Assembly: GCA_040401595.1 (NCBI GenBank)
Contig: JBBAOE010000003.1
Coordinates: forward strand, 1 to 64,000
Reading direction: 5' to 3'
From: RFPW01 sp040401595
GTDB taxonomy: Bacteria > Pseudomonadota > Gammaproteobacteria > Burkholderiales > Burkholderiaceae_E
DNA: 64,000 bases
Shown: positions 26,126 through 34,981 of the stretch, in pieces
Layout of the letters: every line of letters starts with the position of its first letter
Position numbering within the stretch: position 1 is the first letter of the stretch
Notes under the pieces: model-generated
Databases searched by the model: none
What the model saw: the letters and a program-made list of their open reading frames with translations, nothing else
Told to the model about the DNA's origin: nothing
Translations under genes and position numbers: made by a program

Positions 26126-27802
26126 TTAGTCAGCCGCGTAGATGTCAATGTCCTTGGTTTCTTTAACGAAGATCAGACCGATGACCAGAGTAACGGCGGC
26201 GACAATGATCGGATACCAGAGGCCGTAGTAGATGTCGCCGGTAGCGGCGACCATCGCGAAGGCGGTGGTGGGAAGGAAGCCGCCAAACCAGCCATTACCG
26301 ATGTGATAAGGCAGGGACATCGAGGTGTAGCGGATCCGGGTCGGAAACAGTTCGACCAGGATGGCCGCGATAGGTGCGTACACCATCGTCACATACACGA
26401 CCAGAATAAACAGCAGCAGAACGATCATCGGCTTATTGGCCACCGCCATGTCGGCCTTGGCCGGATAACCGGCCCCGCGGATCGCATCGGTCATGGACTT
26501 GTTGAAGTCGTCGGTTGCCTTCTTGGCGTCGTCTTTATTGAGGCCAGTCGCTTCGAAGGCGTCGACGACGATCTCGCCCACTTTGACACGGGCCAGCGCG
26601 CCGGACCCAGCCGACTCATTTCGGTAGTTGACGGAATTGCGGGCGAGAAAACTTTTGGCGATGTCGCAGGACGAGGTGAATTTGGCCGTCCCGACCGGAT
26701 TGAACTGAAACGAACACGCGTTGGGATCAGCGATCACCACCACAGGGGCCTTCTCCTGTGCGGCTGCGAGTGCGGGGTTACCGTATTCCACCAGCATCTT
26801 GAATAGCGGAAAATACGTCAGGACCGCGAGCGCCAGACCGGCCATGATGATGGGCTTGCGGCCAATCCGGTCCGAGAGCGAACCGAAGATCACGAAGAAA
26901 GGGGTTCCCAGCAACAGGGCGATGGCGACAAGAATATTGGCCGTCGCGCCATCCAGTTTGACGGTCTGGGTCAGAAAAAACAGGGCGTAGAACTGACCCG
27001 TGTACCAGACCACCGCCTGACCAGCGACCAGTCCGAGCAGGGCAAGAATCACCACCTTGAGGTTCTTCCACTCGGCAAATGCCTCGGTCAGTGGCGCTTT
27101 GGAGCCCCGCCCCTCGGCCTTCATTTTCTGGAAAGCGGGGGATTCGTTCATCTGCAGCCGGATCCAGATCGAGATTCCAAGCAGCAAGATCGAGACCAGA
27201 AATGGAACCCGCCAGCCCCAGTCGGCAAATGCCTCTTCACCAATAACGGTTCTGGTCCCAAGAATGACCATCAGGGACAGGAAAAGCCCCAGCGTTGCCG
27301 TGGTCTGAATCCAGGATGTGAACGCGCCCCGCCGTCCATGCGGAGCATGCTCCGCGACATAGGTGGCTGCGCCGCCATACTCGCCGCCCAGGGCAAGTCC
27401 CTGCAGAAGTCGGAGCGCGATCAGGATGATGGGGCTCGCGATACCGATGCTGGCGTAGTTCGGCAGGATGCCGACGATAAACGTTGAACCACCCATGATC
27501 AGGATCGTGACCAAAAAGGTGTATTTGCGTCCGATCAGGTCGCCCAGACGACCAAAGAAGATCGCCCCAAAGGGTCGTACGGCAAAGCCGGCAGCGAATG
27601 CCATCAACGCGAAGATGAACGCGGCAGTTTCGTTAACGCCAGAAAAGAACTGTTTTGAAATGATCGCGGCCAGCGATCCGTACAGATAGAAGTCATACCA
27701 TTCGAAAACGGTGCCCAGCGATGACGCGAAGATCACCTTTTTCTCTTCGTCAGTCATTCCCTCTCGGGGGGATGATGCCGCTGGGGGCGATAGGCTGGCC
27801 AT
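26126..27802 (-). CDS. MHS-family MFS transporter with a large inserted loop
   Basis: A 558-residue inner-membrane proton symporter of the metabolite:H+ family, which carries osmolytes, dicarboxylates or shikimate-like acids. The MFS motif FGRLGDLIGRK follows TM2, and LRLLQGLALGGEYGGAATYVAEH is the MHS signature in TM4. The C-terminus LIFVKETKDIDIYAAD is typical. An unusual segment of about 110 residues (345-453), with two cysteines and a helical, charged second half, interrupts the C-terminal half. ATG 27802 is preferred because GAGGAG lies 6 bases upstream; ATG 27835, also with an AAGAGG site, would add 11 residues. A symmetric repeat lies upstream. The substrate is unknown. Confidence 0.88.
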   Translation of the reverse strand: MASLSPPAASSPREGMTDEEKKVIFASSLGTVFEWYDFYLYGSLAAIISKQFFSGVNETAAFIFALMAFAAGFAVRPFGAIFFGRLGDLIGRKYTFLVTILIMGGSTFIVGILPNYASIGIASPIILIALRLLQGLALGGEYGGAATYVAEHAPHGRRGAFTSWIQTTATLGLFLSLMVILGTRTVIGEEAFADWGWRVPFLVSILLLGISIWIRLQMNESPAFQKMKAEGRGSKAPLTEAFAEWKNLKVVILALLGLVAGQAVVWYTGQFYALFFLTQTVKLDGATANILVAIALLLGTPFFVIFGSLSDRIGRKPIIMAGLALAVLTYFPLFKMLVEYGNPALAAAQEKAPVVVIADPNACSFQFNPVGTAKFTSSCDIAKSFLARNSVNYRNESAGSGALARVKVGEIVVDAFEATGLNKDDAKKATDDFNKSMTDAIRGAGYPAKADMAVANKPMIVLLLFILVVYVTMVYAPIAAILVELFPTRIRYTSMSLPYHIGNGWFGGFLPTTAFAMVAATGDIYYGLWYPIIVAAVTLVIGLIFVKETKDIDIYAAD

Positions 27803-27907
27803 AGAAGTCTCCTCGCATTTCTCGTCGTTGGACATGGCAGCCTCTTGACTGCATGAAAACCACGATATCGACGGAAACTTACGGTTGACTGAAAGTCACT
27901 GACCAGG

Positions 27908-27936
27908 ACTTACAAATCTGCCCTAAAATTGTAAGT
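27908..27936. promoter_or_regulatory. 8-bp inverted repeat upstream of MFS transporter gene
   Basis: ACTTACAA (27908-27915) and TTGTAAGT (27929-27936) are exact reverse complements with a 13-base spacer. The repeat sits in an AT-rich 213-base stretch between the end of the ABC cassette and the transporter gene. On the minus strand no T-tract follows, so an operator is more likely than a terminator. Confidence 0.45.
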
Positions 27937-28015
27937 ATTAATTATTTTTTAACGAAATCGCCAGGTTCCGAGTGCGTCTCATGCCTGCGGGTTTGGGCCG
28001 CAAGCAACGAGTGAC

Positions 28016-28756
28016 TCAGATCGCGAGATATTGCTGCCGGAGATCCGAGTTTTCGATGACCTCTTTTGCGGTGCCATCAAAGACAATCTCGCCCATGTCG
28101 AGGATCAGAGCGCGGTCTGATAGGTGTAGCGCAGCAATGGCATTTTGTTCCACGATAATAGTTGTGAAACCTAGGCCTTTAATTTCTTCCAGAATTTTCT
28201 CTATTTCGCGAACGATAACGGGTGCAAGACCCTCATAGGGTTCGTCTAGCAGCAGGAGTTTCACATCACGTGCCAGGGCGCGCGCAACGGCCAGCATCTG
28301 TTGCTCGCCGCCCGACATGGTGACAGCCTCCTGCTTTCTGCGCTCGGCAAGGCGGGGGAAGTGATCATAAAGACGCTCGATCGACCAGCCGATGGGCTCT
28401 TCGATCTGGGCGAGTTGTAGATTTTCCTCCACTGTGAGGCTCGGGATAATGCGCCGGTCTTCCGGCACCAGGCCCACGCCGCAGCGCGAAGCCTGATACG
28501 CGCTCATCGTATGGAGCGCCTGACCGTCCAGCCAGATCTCGCCTTTTTGCAGGTGTGGTGCATCCAGACGTGCAATGGATCGCATGGTGGAGGTTTTGCC
28601 GGCACCGTTACGACCCAGTAGTGCAACGATTTCGCCTTCCTTGATCTCGAAACTGACGCCCTGAACGACGTAGCTCTGCCCGTAATAGGAGTGAATATCC
28701 CGGCACGAAAAGTAGGCTGATGGGGCGGTACCGCTGGTTTTGGACGGGTTACTCAC
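28016..28756 (-). CDS. branched-chain amino acid-type ABC transporter, ATP-binding protein (LivF-like)
   Basis: A 246-residue ATPase with Walker A GRNGAGKTS, signature MSGGEQQMLAVARAL and Walker B LLLLDEPYEGLAP. The N-terminus CRDIHSYYGQSYVVQGVSFEI is typical of LivF. It is the last gene of a five-gene cassette read on the minus strand and overlaps the LivG-like gene by 4 bases. It resembles UrtE in layout but is clearly a different paralogue. Confidence 0.93.
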   Translation of the reverse strand: MSNPSKTSGTAPSAYFSCRDIHSYYGQSYVVQGVSFEIKEGEIVALLGRNGAGKTSTMRSIARLDAPHLQKGEIWLDGQALHTMSAYQASRCGVGLVPEDRRIIPSLTVEENLQLAQIEEPIGWSIERLYDHFPRLAERRKQEAVTMSGGEQQMLAVARALARDVKLLLLDEPYEGLAPVIVREIEKILEEIKGLGFTTIIVEQNAIAALHLSDRALILDMGEIVFDGTAKEVIENSDLRQQYLAI

Positions 28757-29508
28757 AGATGGGCTCCTCCCAGATAGGCTTCCTGCACGCGGGGATCCCC
28801 TTTGATGTCGTTGGGCGCCCCCTCTGCGATGACGGTGCCCTGAGCCATGACGCTGATCTTTTCAGCCAGTGAAAAAACGACATGCATATCGTGTTCGATG
28901 ATGATCTTGGTCACCTTACCGTCGCCCAGGCGCTTGAGCAGATCAATGGTGTTGTTGGTGTCAGCGCGCGACATGCCGGCCGTTGGTTCATCGAGAAGCA
29001 GGAGCTTGGGCTCCTGGGTCAGGCACATGGCGAGTTCAAGACGACGCTTGTCGCCCCGCGAGAGGCTGTTGGCAATCGTATGACGTTTGCTGGCAAGACC
29101 GACGTCCTCGAGCATATGCTCGACGCGGTCCAGCACCTCCGATTGGTGATCGGTGCGCGACCAGCCATTGGCTTTGAATGCCCCGTCCCGGTGGGCGAGC
29201 GTCGGAATCAGCACATTGTCGAGGAGGCTGAGTTCGCCAAAGATTTCCGGCGTCTGAAAGACCCGGACCACGCCGGTCTGATTGATCTGGTGGGGTTGCA
29301 GTCCGATCAGGGACGTACCGTTGAAGGTGACGCTCCCGGTGTCCGGGATCAGGCGTCCAACGAAGCAGTTCAAAAGCGTCGACTTGCCCGCTCCGTTCGG
29401 TCCGATGATGGCATGAACGCTGCCCGCCTCGACGCGCAGGTTGACTTCGTTGAGGGCGCGCAGGCCGCCAAATCGTTTGTTCAGGCCAGAGACTTCAAGC
29501 ATGGACAT
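28753..29508 (-). CDS. branched-chain amino acid-type ABC transporter, ATP-binding protein (LivG-like)
   Basis: A 251-residue ATPase beginning MSMLEVSGLNKRFGGLRALN. Walker A is GPNGAGKST and Walker B is LLLLDEPTAGMS. The signature reads LSRGDKRRLELAMCL rather than the usual LSYGQQR form, a variant seen in a subset of this family. The start could also be the second methionine at 29502. It partners the LivF-like ATPase and the two permeases that precede it. Confidence 0.93.
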   Translation of the reverse strand: MSMLEVSGLNKRFGGLRALNEVNLRVEAGSVHAIIGPNGAGKSTLLNCFVGRLIPDTGSVTFNGTSLIGLQPHQINQTGVVRVFQTPEIFGELSLLDNVLIPTLAHRDGAFKANGWSRTDHQSEVLDRVEHMLEDVGLASKRHTIANSLSRGDKRRLELAMCLTQEPKLLLLDEPTAGMSRADTNNTIDLLKRLGDGKVTKIIIEHDMHVVFSLAEKISVMAQGTVIAEGAPNDIKGDPRVQEAYLGGAHL

Positions 29509-29520
29509 GGTGGAATCTCC

Positions 29521-30693
29521 TCAGGCCTGACCAGGGATCGTTTTCGGACCGGCATTGCCCCCGCGCGCGGGGGCACTTGAAGCGGACGATTCGCCAAAAA
29601 ACCGGATGCGCAGTCTCCGCACGCCTTCCATCAGACCACCGGGTAGGAAAACGATTAAAACAAGGAACATCACCCCGAGGGTCAGTTCCCAGCCTTCGCC
29701 CACGAACAGCGCGACGACGCTAACGACCGGCTTTTCGATCGCATCGGGCAGGAACCCGAAAAAGCTGTGCAGGACCTGATGGTTGAAGGACGAGAAGATG
29801 TTCTCAAGATACTTGATGATTCCGGCGCCCATCACGGGTCCCAGCATGGTTCCCGCACCCCCGAGAATAGTCATCAGAACGATTTCACCCGAGGCCGTCC
29901 ACTGCATGCGGTCGGCCCCAGCGAGCGGGTCGGTGACCGCGAGCAGCGCCCCCGCGAGTCCGGCATAGCAACCCGAAATCACAAACGCCGTCAGCGCGTA
30001 GGACCGGGTGTTGATGCCGGTGTACTTCAGACGGTTCTGGTTCGACTTCACCGCCTTGAGCATCAGTCCGAACGGTGAGCGCGTGATGCGCAGGGCCAAA
30101 TAGAAACTGAGGATCAGCAGTACCGCGCAAAAATAGAATCCCGACCATCCGATCAGGCTCATGCCAAACAGGTCGGTCGACGGAATGCCCTGACCGACGG
30201 GGATGCCAAAGAACCGGTCCAGGATTCTCGGGTCGCTGCGGGTGAGTTGCAGTCCGGTTTCACCGTTGGTGATCGGCGTGAGCACCGAGTAGGCCAGGTT
30301 GTAGGACATCTGGGCAAAGGCCAGCGTGAGAATCGAAAAGTAGATGCCTGAGCGCCTCAGGCTGATGTAGCCGATGAGCAGGGCGAACACCGCGGACATG
30401 AGCACGCTCAGGATGACCGCCGGTAGCACGTTCATGGTCAACAGCTTGAAGCACCAGACGGCGGTATACGAGCCCACCCCCAGGAACGCCGCATGGCCAA
30501 AGGAGAGGTATCCGGTGAGGCCAAAGAGGATGTTGTAACCGATCGCGAAAATGCCAAAAATCGCGAATTTTTGCAGCAGATCCGGGTACCCGGCCCCGAG
30601 CGGTGTCAGAACAATGGGACCGCTGAGCACTGCGATCGTAAAGCCGATCAGCAGCAGTCGATCTTCTTTTGATGAAACCGGCATCATGTTCAA
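29521..30693 (-). CDS. branched-chain amino acid-type ABC transporter, permease (LivM-like)
   Basis: A 390-residue multi-spanning permease. The LivM hallmark GYNILFGLTGYLSFGHAAFLGVG lies near residue 55 and ALLIGYISLRRSGIYFSILTLA follows. YAGLAGALLAVTDP and TILGGAGTMLGPVMGAGII mark the conserved C-terminal half. It overlaps the LivH-like gene by 4 bases, indicating coupled translation. The tail after about residue 365 is Ser/Ala-rich and likely cytoplasmic. Confidence 0.93.
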   Translation of the reverse strand: MNMMPVSSKEDRLLLIGFTIAVLSGPIVLTPLGAGYPDLLQKFAIFGIFAIGYNILFGLTGYLSFGHAAFLGVGSYTAVWCFKLLTMNVLPAVILSVLMSAVFALLIGYISLRRSGIYFSILTLAFAQMSYNLAYSVLTPITNGETGLQLTRSDPRILDRFFGIPVGQGIPSTDLFGMSLIGWSGFYFCAVLLILSFYLALRITRSPFGLMLKAVKSNQNRLKYTGINTRSYALTAFVISGCYAGLAGALLAVTDPLAGADRMQWTASGEIVLMTILGGAGTMLGPVMGAGIIKYLENIFSSFNHQVLHSFFGFLPDAIEKPVVSVVALFVGEGWELTLGVMFLVLIVFLPGGLMEGVRRLRIRFFGESSASSAPARGGNAGPKTIPGQA

Positions 30694-31706
30694 TCCTCCA
30701 TCACGCCTTTACGGCCCATGAGTCCGCGCGGACGGGTGAGCAGGATCACCACGGCAACCAGATAGATAATGATCTGGTCGATCCCTGGGATCAGTTGCTT
30801 GACTTCATTCATCGATGCGAGGGACTGAAGGATGCCGAGCATGAACCCAGCCAGTACCGCCCCAGGTAGCGACCCCATACCGCCGACCACAACGACCACG
30901 AAAGAGAGGACCAGAAAGTCCATCCCCATGCGGTAGTCCGGGGTGACGATTGGTGTGTACATCGCCCCCGCAACGCCGGCGACGATGACCGCAATGCCAA
31001 ACACGATCGTGAATCGACGCTCGATGTGAATTCCCAGTAAGCCCACGGTTTCACGGTCGCGCATCCCTGCCCGCACCACCATGCCAAAGGTGGTGAACTG
31101 CAGGAATGCAAACACCAGTGCGATGACGACCAGCGAAAAACCGAAGTACACCAGCCGCCACCAGGGATAGGACACCGAGTCGCCCAGGCCAATCCAGGCC
31201 CCGATATTGGCGCTCCCCGCAAACAGTGCGGGCGCCGGCGATGGGATCGGATTTGCGCCGAAGAAGGCCTTGATGACCTCCTGCAGGACGATCGCCAGTC
31301 CAAACGTGACCAGAATCTGATCAGCATGCGTGCGGTTGTAGAAATGCCGGATCAGGCCCCGCTCCATCACGACACCGATGAGCAGCATCATCGGAATCGC
31401 CAGCAGGATCGACAGCGGGACCGCGTAGTTGATCATCTGCAATCCCGCATCGCCAAACCAGACCTGAAGGTAGGGTACGTCGATGTAGCTATCAAAGAAG
31501 GTCACGCTCGTATCTTTCACCTGCTTGGACATCTTCAGCAGCAACTGCATGCTGACGGCACAGAACGCCCCCAGCATGAACAGCGCTCCATGGGTGAAGT
31601 TGACGACGCCGAGGGTGCCGAAAATCAACGTCAGACCGAGAGCGATGAGCGCATAGGCCCCACCCTTGTCCAGACCGTTAAGCAGTTGAAGAACGATCGC
31701 GTCCAT
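30690..31706 (-). CDS. branched-chain amino acid-type ABC transporter, permease (LivH-like)
   Basis: A 338-residue permease starting MDAIVLQLLNGLDKGGAYAL with the family block TLIFGTLGVVNFTHGALFMLGAF. The central segment has a loop with FDSYIDVPYLQVWFGDAG between membrane helices. The C-terminal half has VVVVGGMGSLPGAVLAGFMLG. It is separated from the upstream binding-protein gene by 190 bases that contain two strong hairpins, so its expression may be lower. Confidence 0.93.
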   Translation of the reverse strand: MDAIVLQLLNGLDKGGAYALIALGLTLIFGTLGVVNFTHGALFMLGAFCAVSMQLLLKMSKQVKDTSVTFFDSYIDVPYLQVWFGDAGLQMINYAVPLSILLAIPMMLLIGVVMERGLIRHFYNRTHADQILVTFGLAIVLQEVIKAFFGANPIPSPAPALFAGSANIGAWIGLGDSVSYPWWRLVYFGFSLVVIALVFAFLQFTTFGMVVRAGMRDRETVGLLGIHIERRFTIVFGIAVIVAGVAGAMYTPIVTPDYRMGMDFLVLSFVVVVVGGMGSLPGAVLAGFMLGILQSLASMNEVKQLIPGIDQIIIYLVAVVILLTRPRGLMGRKGVMED

Positions 31707-31807
31707 AAATCACATTGAGGCTTCTGACAGGAGGGGTGGGAACCAGGGGCGTTACGAATGGCGACCCGGGCTGGCCCGCGACGCAAAAGCGACTCGCTCA
31801 AAAGATC

Positions 31808-31843
31808 GCCCCCCGGCCCAGATTGGGGCCTGGGCCGGGGGGC
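31808..31843 (-). terminator. terminator-like hairpin between binding-protein and permease genes
   Basis: A perfect 14-bp stem: GCCCCCCGGCCCAG (31808-31821) pairs with CTGGGCCGGGGGGC (31830-31843), with an 8-base loop. Read on the minus strand, the stem is followed by GATCTTTTGAGC, a short T-run. This resembles a leaky intrinsic terminator downstream of the binding-protein gene, which would let only part of transcription enter the permease genes. Confidence 0.7.
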
Positions 31844-31853
31844 AGGGACCGAG

Positions 31854-31875
31854 CGCGGGCCTGTGCGGGCCCGCG
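31854..31875 (-). promoter_or_regulatory. second hairpin preceding the terminator-like stem
   Basis: CGCGGGCC (31854-31861) and GGCCCGCG (31868-31875) form a perfect 8-bp stem with a 6-base loop. It lies 20 bases after the stop codon of the binding-protein gene in the direction of transcription. It may protect the 3' end of that mRNA segment from exonucleases. Confidence 0.5.
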
Positions 31876-31896
31876 TGGTATCGGATCCGCTGGCGT

Positions 31897-33228
31897 TTAG
31901 ACCTTGTAAGGTCCGAGGTTGCCGCCAAAAATCTTCGGATCGTAGTCAACGTCCTTGCGGGGAACGACCTGAACAATATCCATCAGGTCGTATTTGCCGG
32001 CCGGCTTCTGTTTGCCACGCACCACCAGCACATCCTTCATGCACTGATGGTCTTCGGCGCGGTACTCGGTCGGGCCATTGCCCATGCCGTCGAACTTGTG
32101 GCCTTCCAGCGCTTTGATCACCTGCTCTGGATTAAAGGTACCGGCGCGCTCGACTGCGTCGGCATACAGCAGCGTCTGCACATAAGCGGTGTGAGCCGCC
32201 TGGGATGGGGGCATCTTGTAGACAGCACCAAAGGACTTGACGAAGTTCTGTGAGGCAGCGTCAGGCAACTGCCAGTCCCAGTTGGCCGTACCCAGGATGC
32301 CCTTGATGGCATCACCCGCGCCCTGTGCCATGAGTTCCGAGAACAAGGGCACCACCACCTCAAACCGTTTTCCGTTGACCTGCTTGTCGCGCAGGCCGAA
32401 CTGCACGGCCTGGGTCAGCGAGTTGATCATGTCCTTGCCATAGTGGTTCAGGATCAGGACGTCGGCGCCCGAGTTCAGGACTGGGGTGATGTACTGCGAG
32501 AAGTCGGCTGCGCCCAGCGGCGTACGAACGGCATTGGCGGTTTTCCAGCCCAGCGCCTCGGTCGAATTCTTCATCGACTCTTCCTGGGTCCAGCCCCAGG
32601 TGTAGTCCGCCGTCAGGTGATAGGCCCGACGCTCCTTGCCGTATTCCTTCGCGAGGATCGGTCCCAGCGCCCGTCCCGACATATAGGCATTAAAGAAATG
32701 CCGAAAGCCGTAGCGACGCTTGTCTTTGCCCGTGGTGTCATTGGAGTGGGTCAGCGCGCACATGTAGATCACGCCCATTTCCTGCGCCAGCGACTGCACT
32801 GCAATCGCTTCGGCCGAGGAAGACCCACCGGTGTACATGATCACGCCGTCTTTTTCGATCATGCGCTTGGCGAGCGCGCGGGCAGCGTCCGCTTTGGTCT
32901 GGGTGTCGCCCGTCACGTACTCGACCTTTTTGCCCAGAATGCCATTGCCTTTGAGCGAAAGCGGCTTCATGGTTTTGAGCATGCCACCGTCGCCCTCGCC
33001 ATTGATGTGCTTGACGGCGAGTTCGTAGGCGCGCAGCTCGTCCGCGCCTTCATCCGCGTAGGCGCCGGTTTGTGGCACGGTGAAACCAAATTTGACCGTC
33101 GCGCTCTTGCTTGGATCATTACGGAAATCATTCGCCCAGGCGTTCTTGACATAAAAGGAGGGGGCGACCGCCGATGCGCTGAAGCCAGCCATCGATTTAA
33201 GGGCTTTGCGGCGTGAATCGTTTTGCAT
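31897..33228 (-). CDS. ABC transporter periplasmic substrate-binding protein (LivK/UrtA superfamily), substrate unknown
   Basis: A 443-residue type I binding protein. The N-terminus has SRRKALKSMAGFSASAV, a twin-arginine-like motif followed by a hydrophobic stretch and a cleavage site near AWAND. The mature part begins VKFGFTVPQTGAYADEGADE and contains MYTGGSSSAEAIAVQSLAQE, typical of this fold. It is not a close UrtA: the UrtA block around GCWTSVSRK is absent. It heads the cassette with the LivH, LivM, LivG and LivF-like genes. Divergent glcDEF genes lie 235 bases away. Substrates in this superfamily include branched-chain amino acids, short amides and aromatic acids, and none can be chosen from sequence alone. 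Confidence 0.9.
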   Translation of the reverse strand: MQNDSRRKALKSMAGFSASAVAPSFYVKNAWANDFRNDPSKSATVKFGFTVPQTGAYADEGADELRAYELAVKHINGEGDGGMLKTMKPLSLKGNGILGKKVEYVTGDTQTKADAARALAKRMIEKDGVIMYTGGSSSAEAIAVQSLAQEMGVIYMCALTHSNDTTGKDKRRYGFRHFFNAYMSGRALGPILAKEYGKERRAYHLTADYTWGWTQEESMKNSTEALGWKTANAVRTPLGAADFSQYITPVLNSGADVLILNHYGKDMINSLTQAVQFGLRDKQVNGKRFEVVVPLFSELMAQGAGDAIKGILGTANWDWQLPDAASQNFVKSFGAVYKMPPSQAAHTAYVQTLLYADAVERAGTFNPEQVIKALEGHKFDGMGNGPTEYRAEDHQCMKDVLVVRGKQKPAGKYDLMDIVQVVPRKDVDYDPKIFGGNLGPYKV

Positions 33229-33322
33229 GATGTCTCCGTGCAGGCTTTAGACTAGAGTGACTAAGAAAATCAACAGTCGGTGAGTCTCTCCGGAAGATGC
33301 AATGATTACAATCTTTTGGACA

Positions 33323-33336
33323 TAGGGGTTACCCTA
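33323..33336. promoter_or_regulatory. short palindrome in divergent glcD / ABC-cassette promoter region
   Basis: TAGGG-GTTA-CCCTA is a 5-bp inverted repeat with a 4-base centre, located between two divergent operons. The 235-base region (33229-33463) holds no gene. The site could serve one regulator for both directions, but arms of 5 bp are short and chance is possible. Confidence 0.25.
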
Positions 33337-33463
33337 ATCTTGAGTGTCCGCCAATCGGTCGAAGCGACAGAATCGGGGAAACGTGGCGTCCAGACGGTAT
33401 CGTTCGGTCTGACGATGATTCAAAAGGTTCTGGATTTTGGATTTTTCTCCGCGCGAGGTTGGG

Positions 33464-34978
33464 ATGATTTTGTCGGAATCCACAGCTCATGGTCCGCTCG
33501 CGCCGCAGCGGGCGGTGGATGCCAGCCGTCAGTCACAGGTTGCCGCGGCCCTGCGGTCTGCATTGCCGCAACGCTGCGTGTTATGGCGCGAGGAAGATAC
33601 CCGGCCCTATGAGTGCGACGGGCTCTCCATGTACCGACAGCTGCCGATGGTCGTGGTGTTGCCGGAGACCGAGGAACAGGTCGTCGCGGTCCTGAAGATC
33701 TGTCGGGACCTGTCGGTTCCGGTGGTGGCGCGCGGTGCCGGGACCGGACTCTCAGGCGGGGCGATGCCCCACGCCGAGGGCGTCCTTCTGGGGATGGCGA
33801 AGTTCAACCGGATCACCATGGTGGACCCGCTTTCCCGAACCGCAACCGTGCAGCCCGGGGTCCGCAATCTGGCCATCAGCGAAGCCGCTGCCCCGTTCGG
33901 GCTTTACTACGCACCCGATCCATCGTCGCAGATCGCCTGCAGCATCGGCGGCAACATTGCGGAAAATTCGGGCGGTGTGCATTGTTTGAAGTACGGTTTG
34001 ACGGTCCATAACGTCATCCGTGCCCGGGTGGTGACGATCGACGGCGACGTCATCGAACTCGGCGGATTGGCACCGGATGCGCCAGGTCTGGATCTGCTCG
34101 CGCTCTACATCGGTTCCGAGGGGATGCTGGGGGTTTTGACCGAGGCGACGGTCCGGCTCGTCCCCAAACCCCGTCTCGCGCGGGTCATCATGGCCTCGTT
34201 CGCCACCGTGGAGGCGGCGGGCGATGCTGTCAGCGCGGTGATTTCTGCGGGCATCATTCCCGCGGGCCTGGAGATGATTGACCGCAAGGGCGTCGCGATG
34301 GTTGAGCCCTTTGCGAAGGCGGGTTATGACCTCGACGCAGCGGCCATTCTGTTGTGCGAATCGGATGGCACACCGGAAGAAGTAGCTGAAGAAGTCGCCC
34401 ACATGCAGCAGGTGTTTGAACGGGCTGGTGCAACCCGATTGGCCGTGTCCCGGGACGAAGCCGAGCGACTGCGGTTCTGGGCTGGGCGCAAGAATGCATT
34501 TCCGGCCGCCGGACGGGTCTCGCCCGATTACTACTGCATGGATGGGACGATTCCGCGCAAACGACTGGGCGAGGTTCTGAACGCCATCGCAGCGATGGAG
34601 GAGCGTTACCAGTTGCGCTGCGCCAACGTCTTTCATGCTGGAGATGGCAATCTGCATCCGCTGATTCTCTTCGATGCCAATAATCGTGATGAGCTGGCGC
34701 GTGCCGATGCCTTTGGTGTGGAGATCCTCGAACTGTGCGTCGCGGTCGGCGGAACCGTCACGGGCGAGCATGGGGTCGGGATCGAGAAGATCAATCAGAT
34801 GTGCAGCCAGTTTTCGCGCGAAGAGCTGGACTATTTTTTGGCCGTCAAAAAGGCGTTCGACCCTCACGCGCTGCTGAATCCCGACAAACTGATTCCGACC
34901 CTGCATCGTTGTGCCGAGTACGGGCGTATGCGGGTCCATGGTGGACAGTTGCCGTTCGCCGACCTGCCCCGGTTCTGA
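33464..34978 (+). CDS. glcD: glycolate oxidase subunit GlcD (FAD-linked)
   Basis: A 504-residue FAD subunit that oxidises glycolate (and often D-lactate) to glyoxylate, working with GlcE and GlcF at the membrane. The FAD domain has PVVARGAGTGLSGGAMP (about residue 85) and IACSIGGNIAENSGGVHCLKYG. The C-terminal domain has HAGDGNLHPL (about 390) and TGEHGVGIEKI (about 432). ATG 33464 is chosen because GAGG (33455-33458) is 5 bases upstream; an open frame continues 9 codons further. It starts the glcDEF operon, with 3 bases to glcE. Confidence 0.95.
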   Translation: MILSESTAHGPLAPQRAVDASRQSQVAAALRSALPQRCVLWREEDTRPYECDGLSMYRQLPMVVVLPETEEQVVAVLKICRDLSVPVVARGAGTGLSGGAMPHAEGVLLGMAKFNRITMVDPLSRTATVQPGVRNLAISEAAAPFGLYYAPDPSSQIACSIGGNIAENSGGVHCLKYGLTVHNVIRARVVTIDGDVIELGGLAPDAPGLDLLALYIGSEGMLGVLTEATVRLVPKPRLARVIMASFATVEAAGDAVSAVISAGIIPAGLEMIDRKGVAMVEPFAKAGYDLDAAAILLCESDGTPEEVAEEVAHMQQVFERAGATRLAVSRDEAERLRFWAGRKNAFPAAGRVSPDYYCMDGTIPRKRLGEVLNAIAAMEERYQLRCANVFHAGDGNLHPLILFDANNRDELARADAFGVEILELCVAVGGTVTGEHGVGIEKINQMCSQFSREELDYFLAVKKAFDPHALLNPDKLIPTLHRCAEYGRMRVHGGQLPFADLPRF

Positions 34979-34981
34979 GAG

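Noticed and set aside
27908..27936. Inverted repeat as an intrinsic terminator of the ABC cassette
   Set aside because: On the minus strand the stem is AT-rich with a 13-base loop and is followed by CCTGG, not a T-run.
33752..34939. 395-codon minus-strand frame
   Set aside because: Antisense to glcD, which is intact; composition is typical of a shadow frame.
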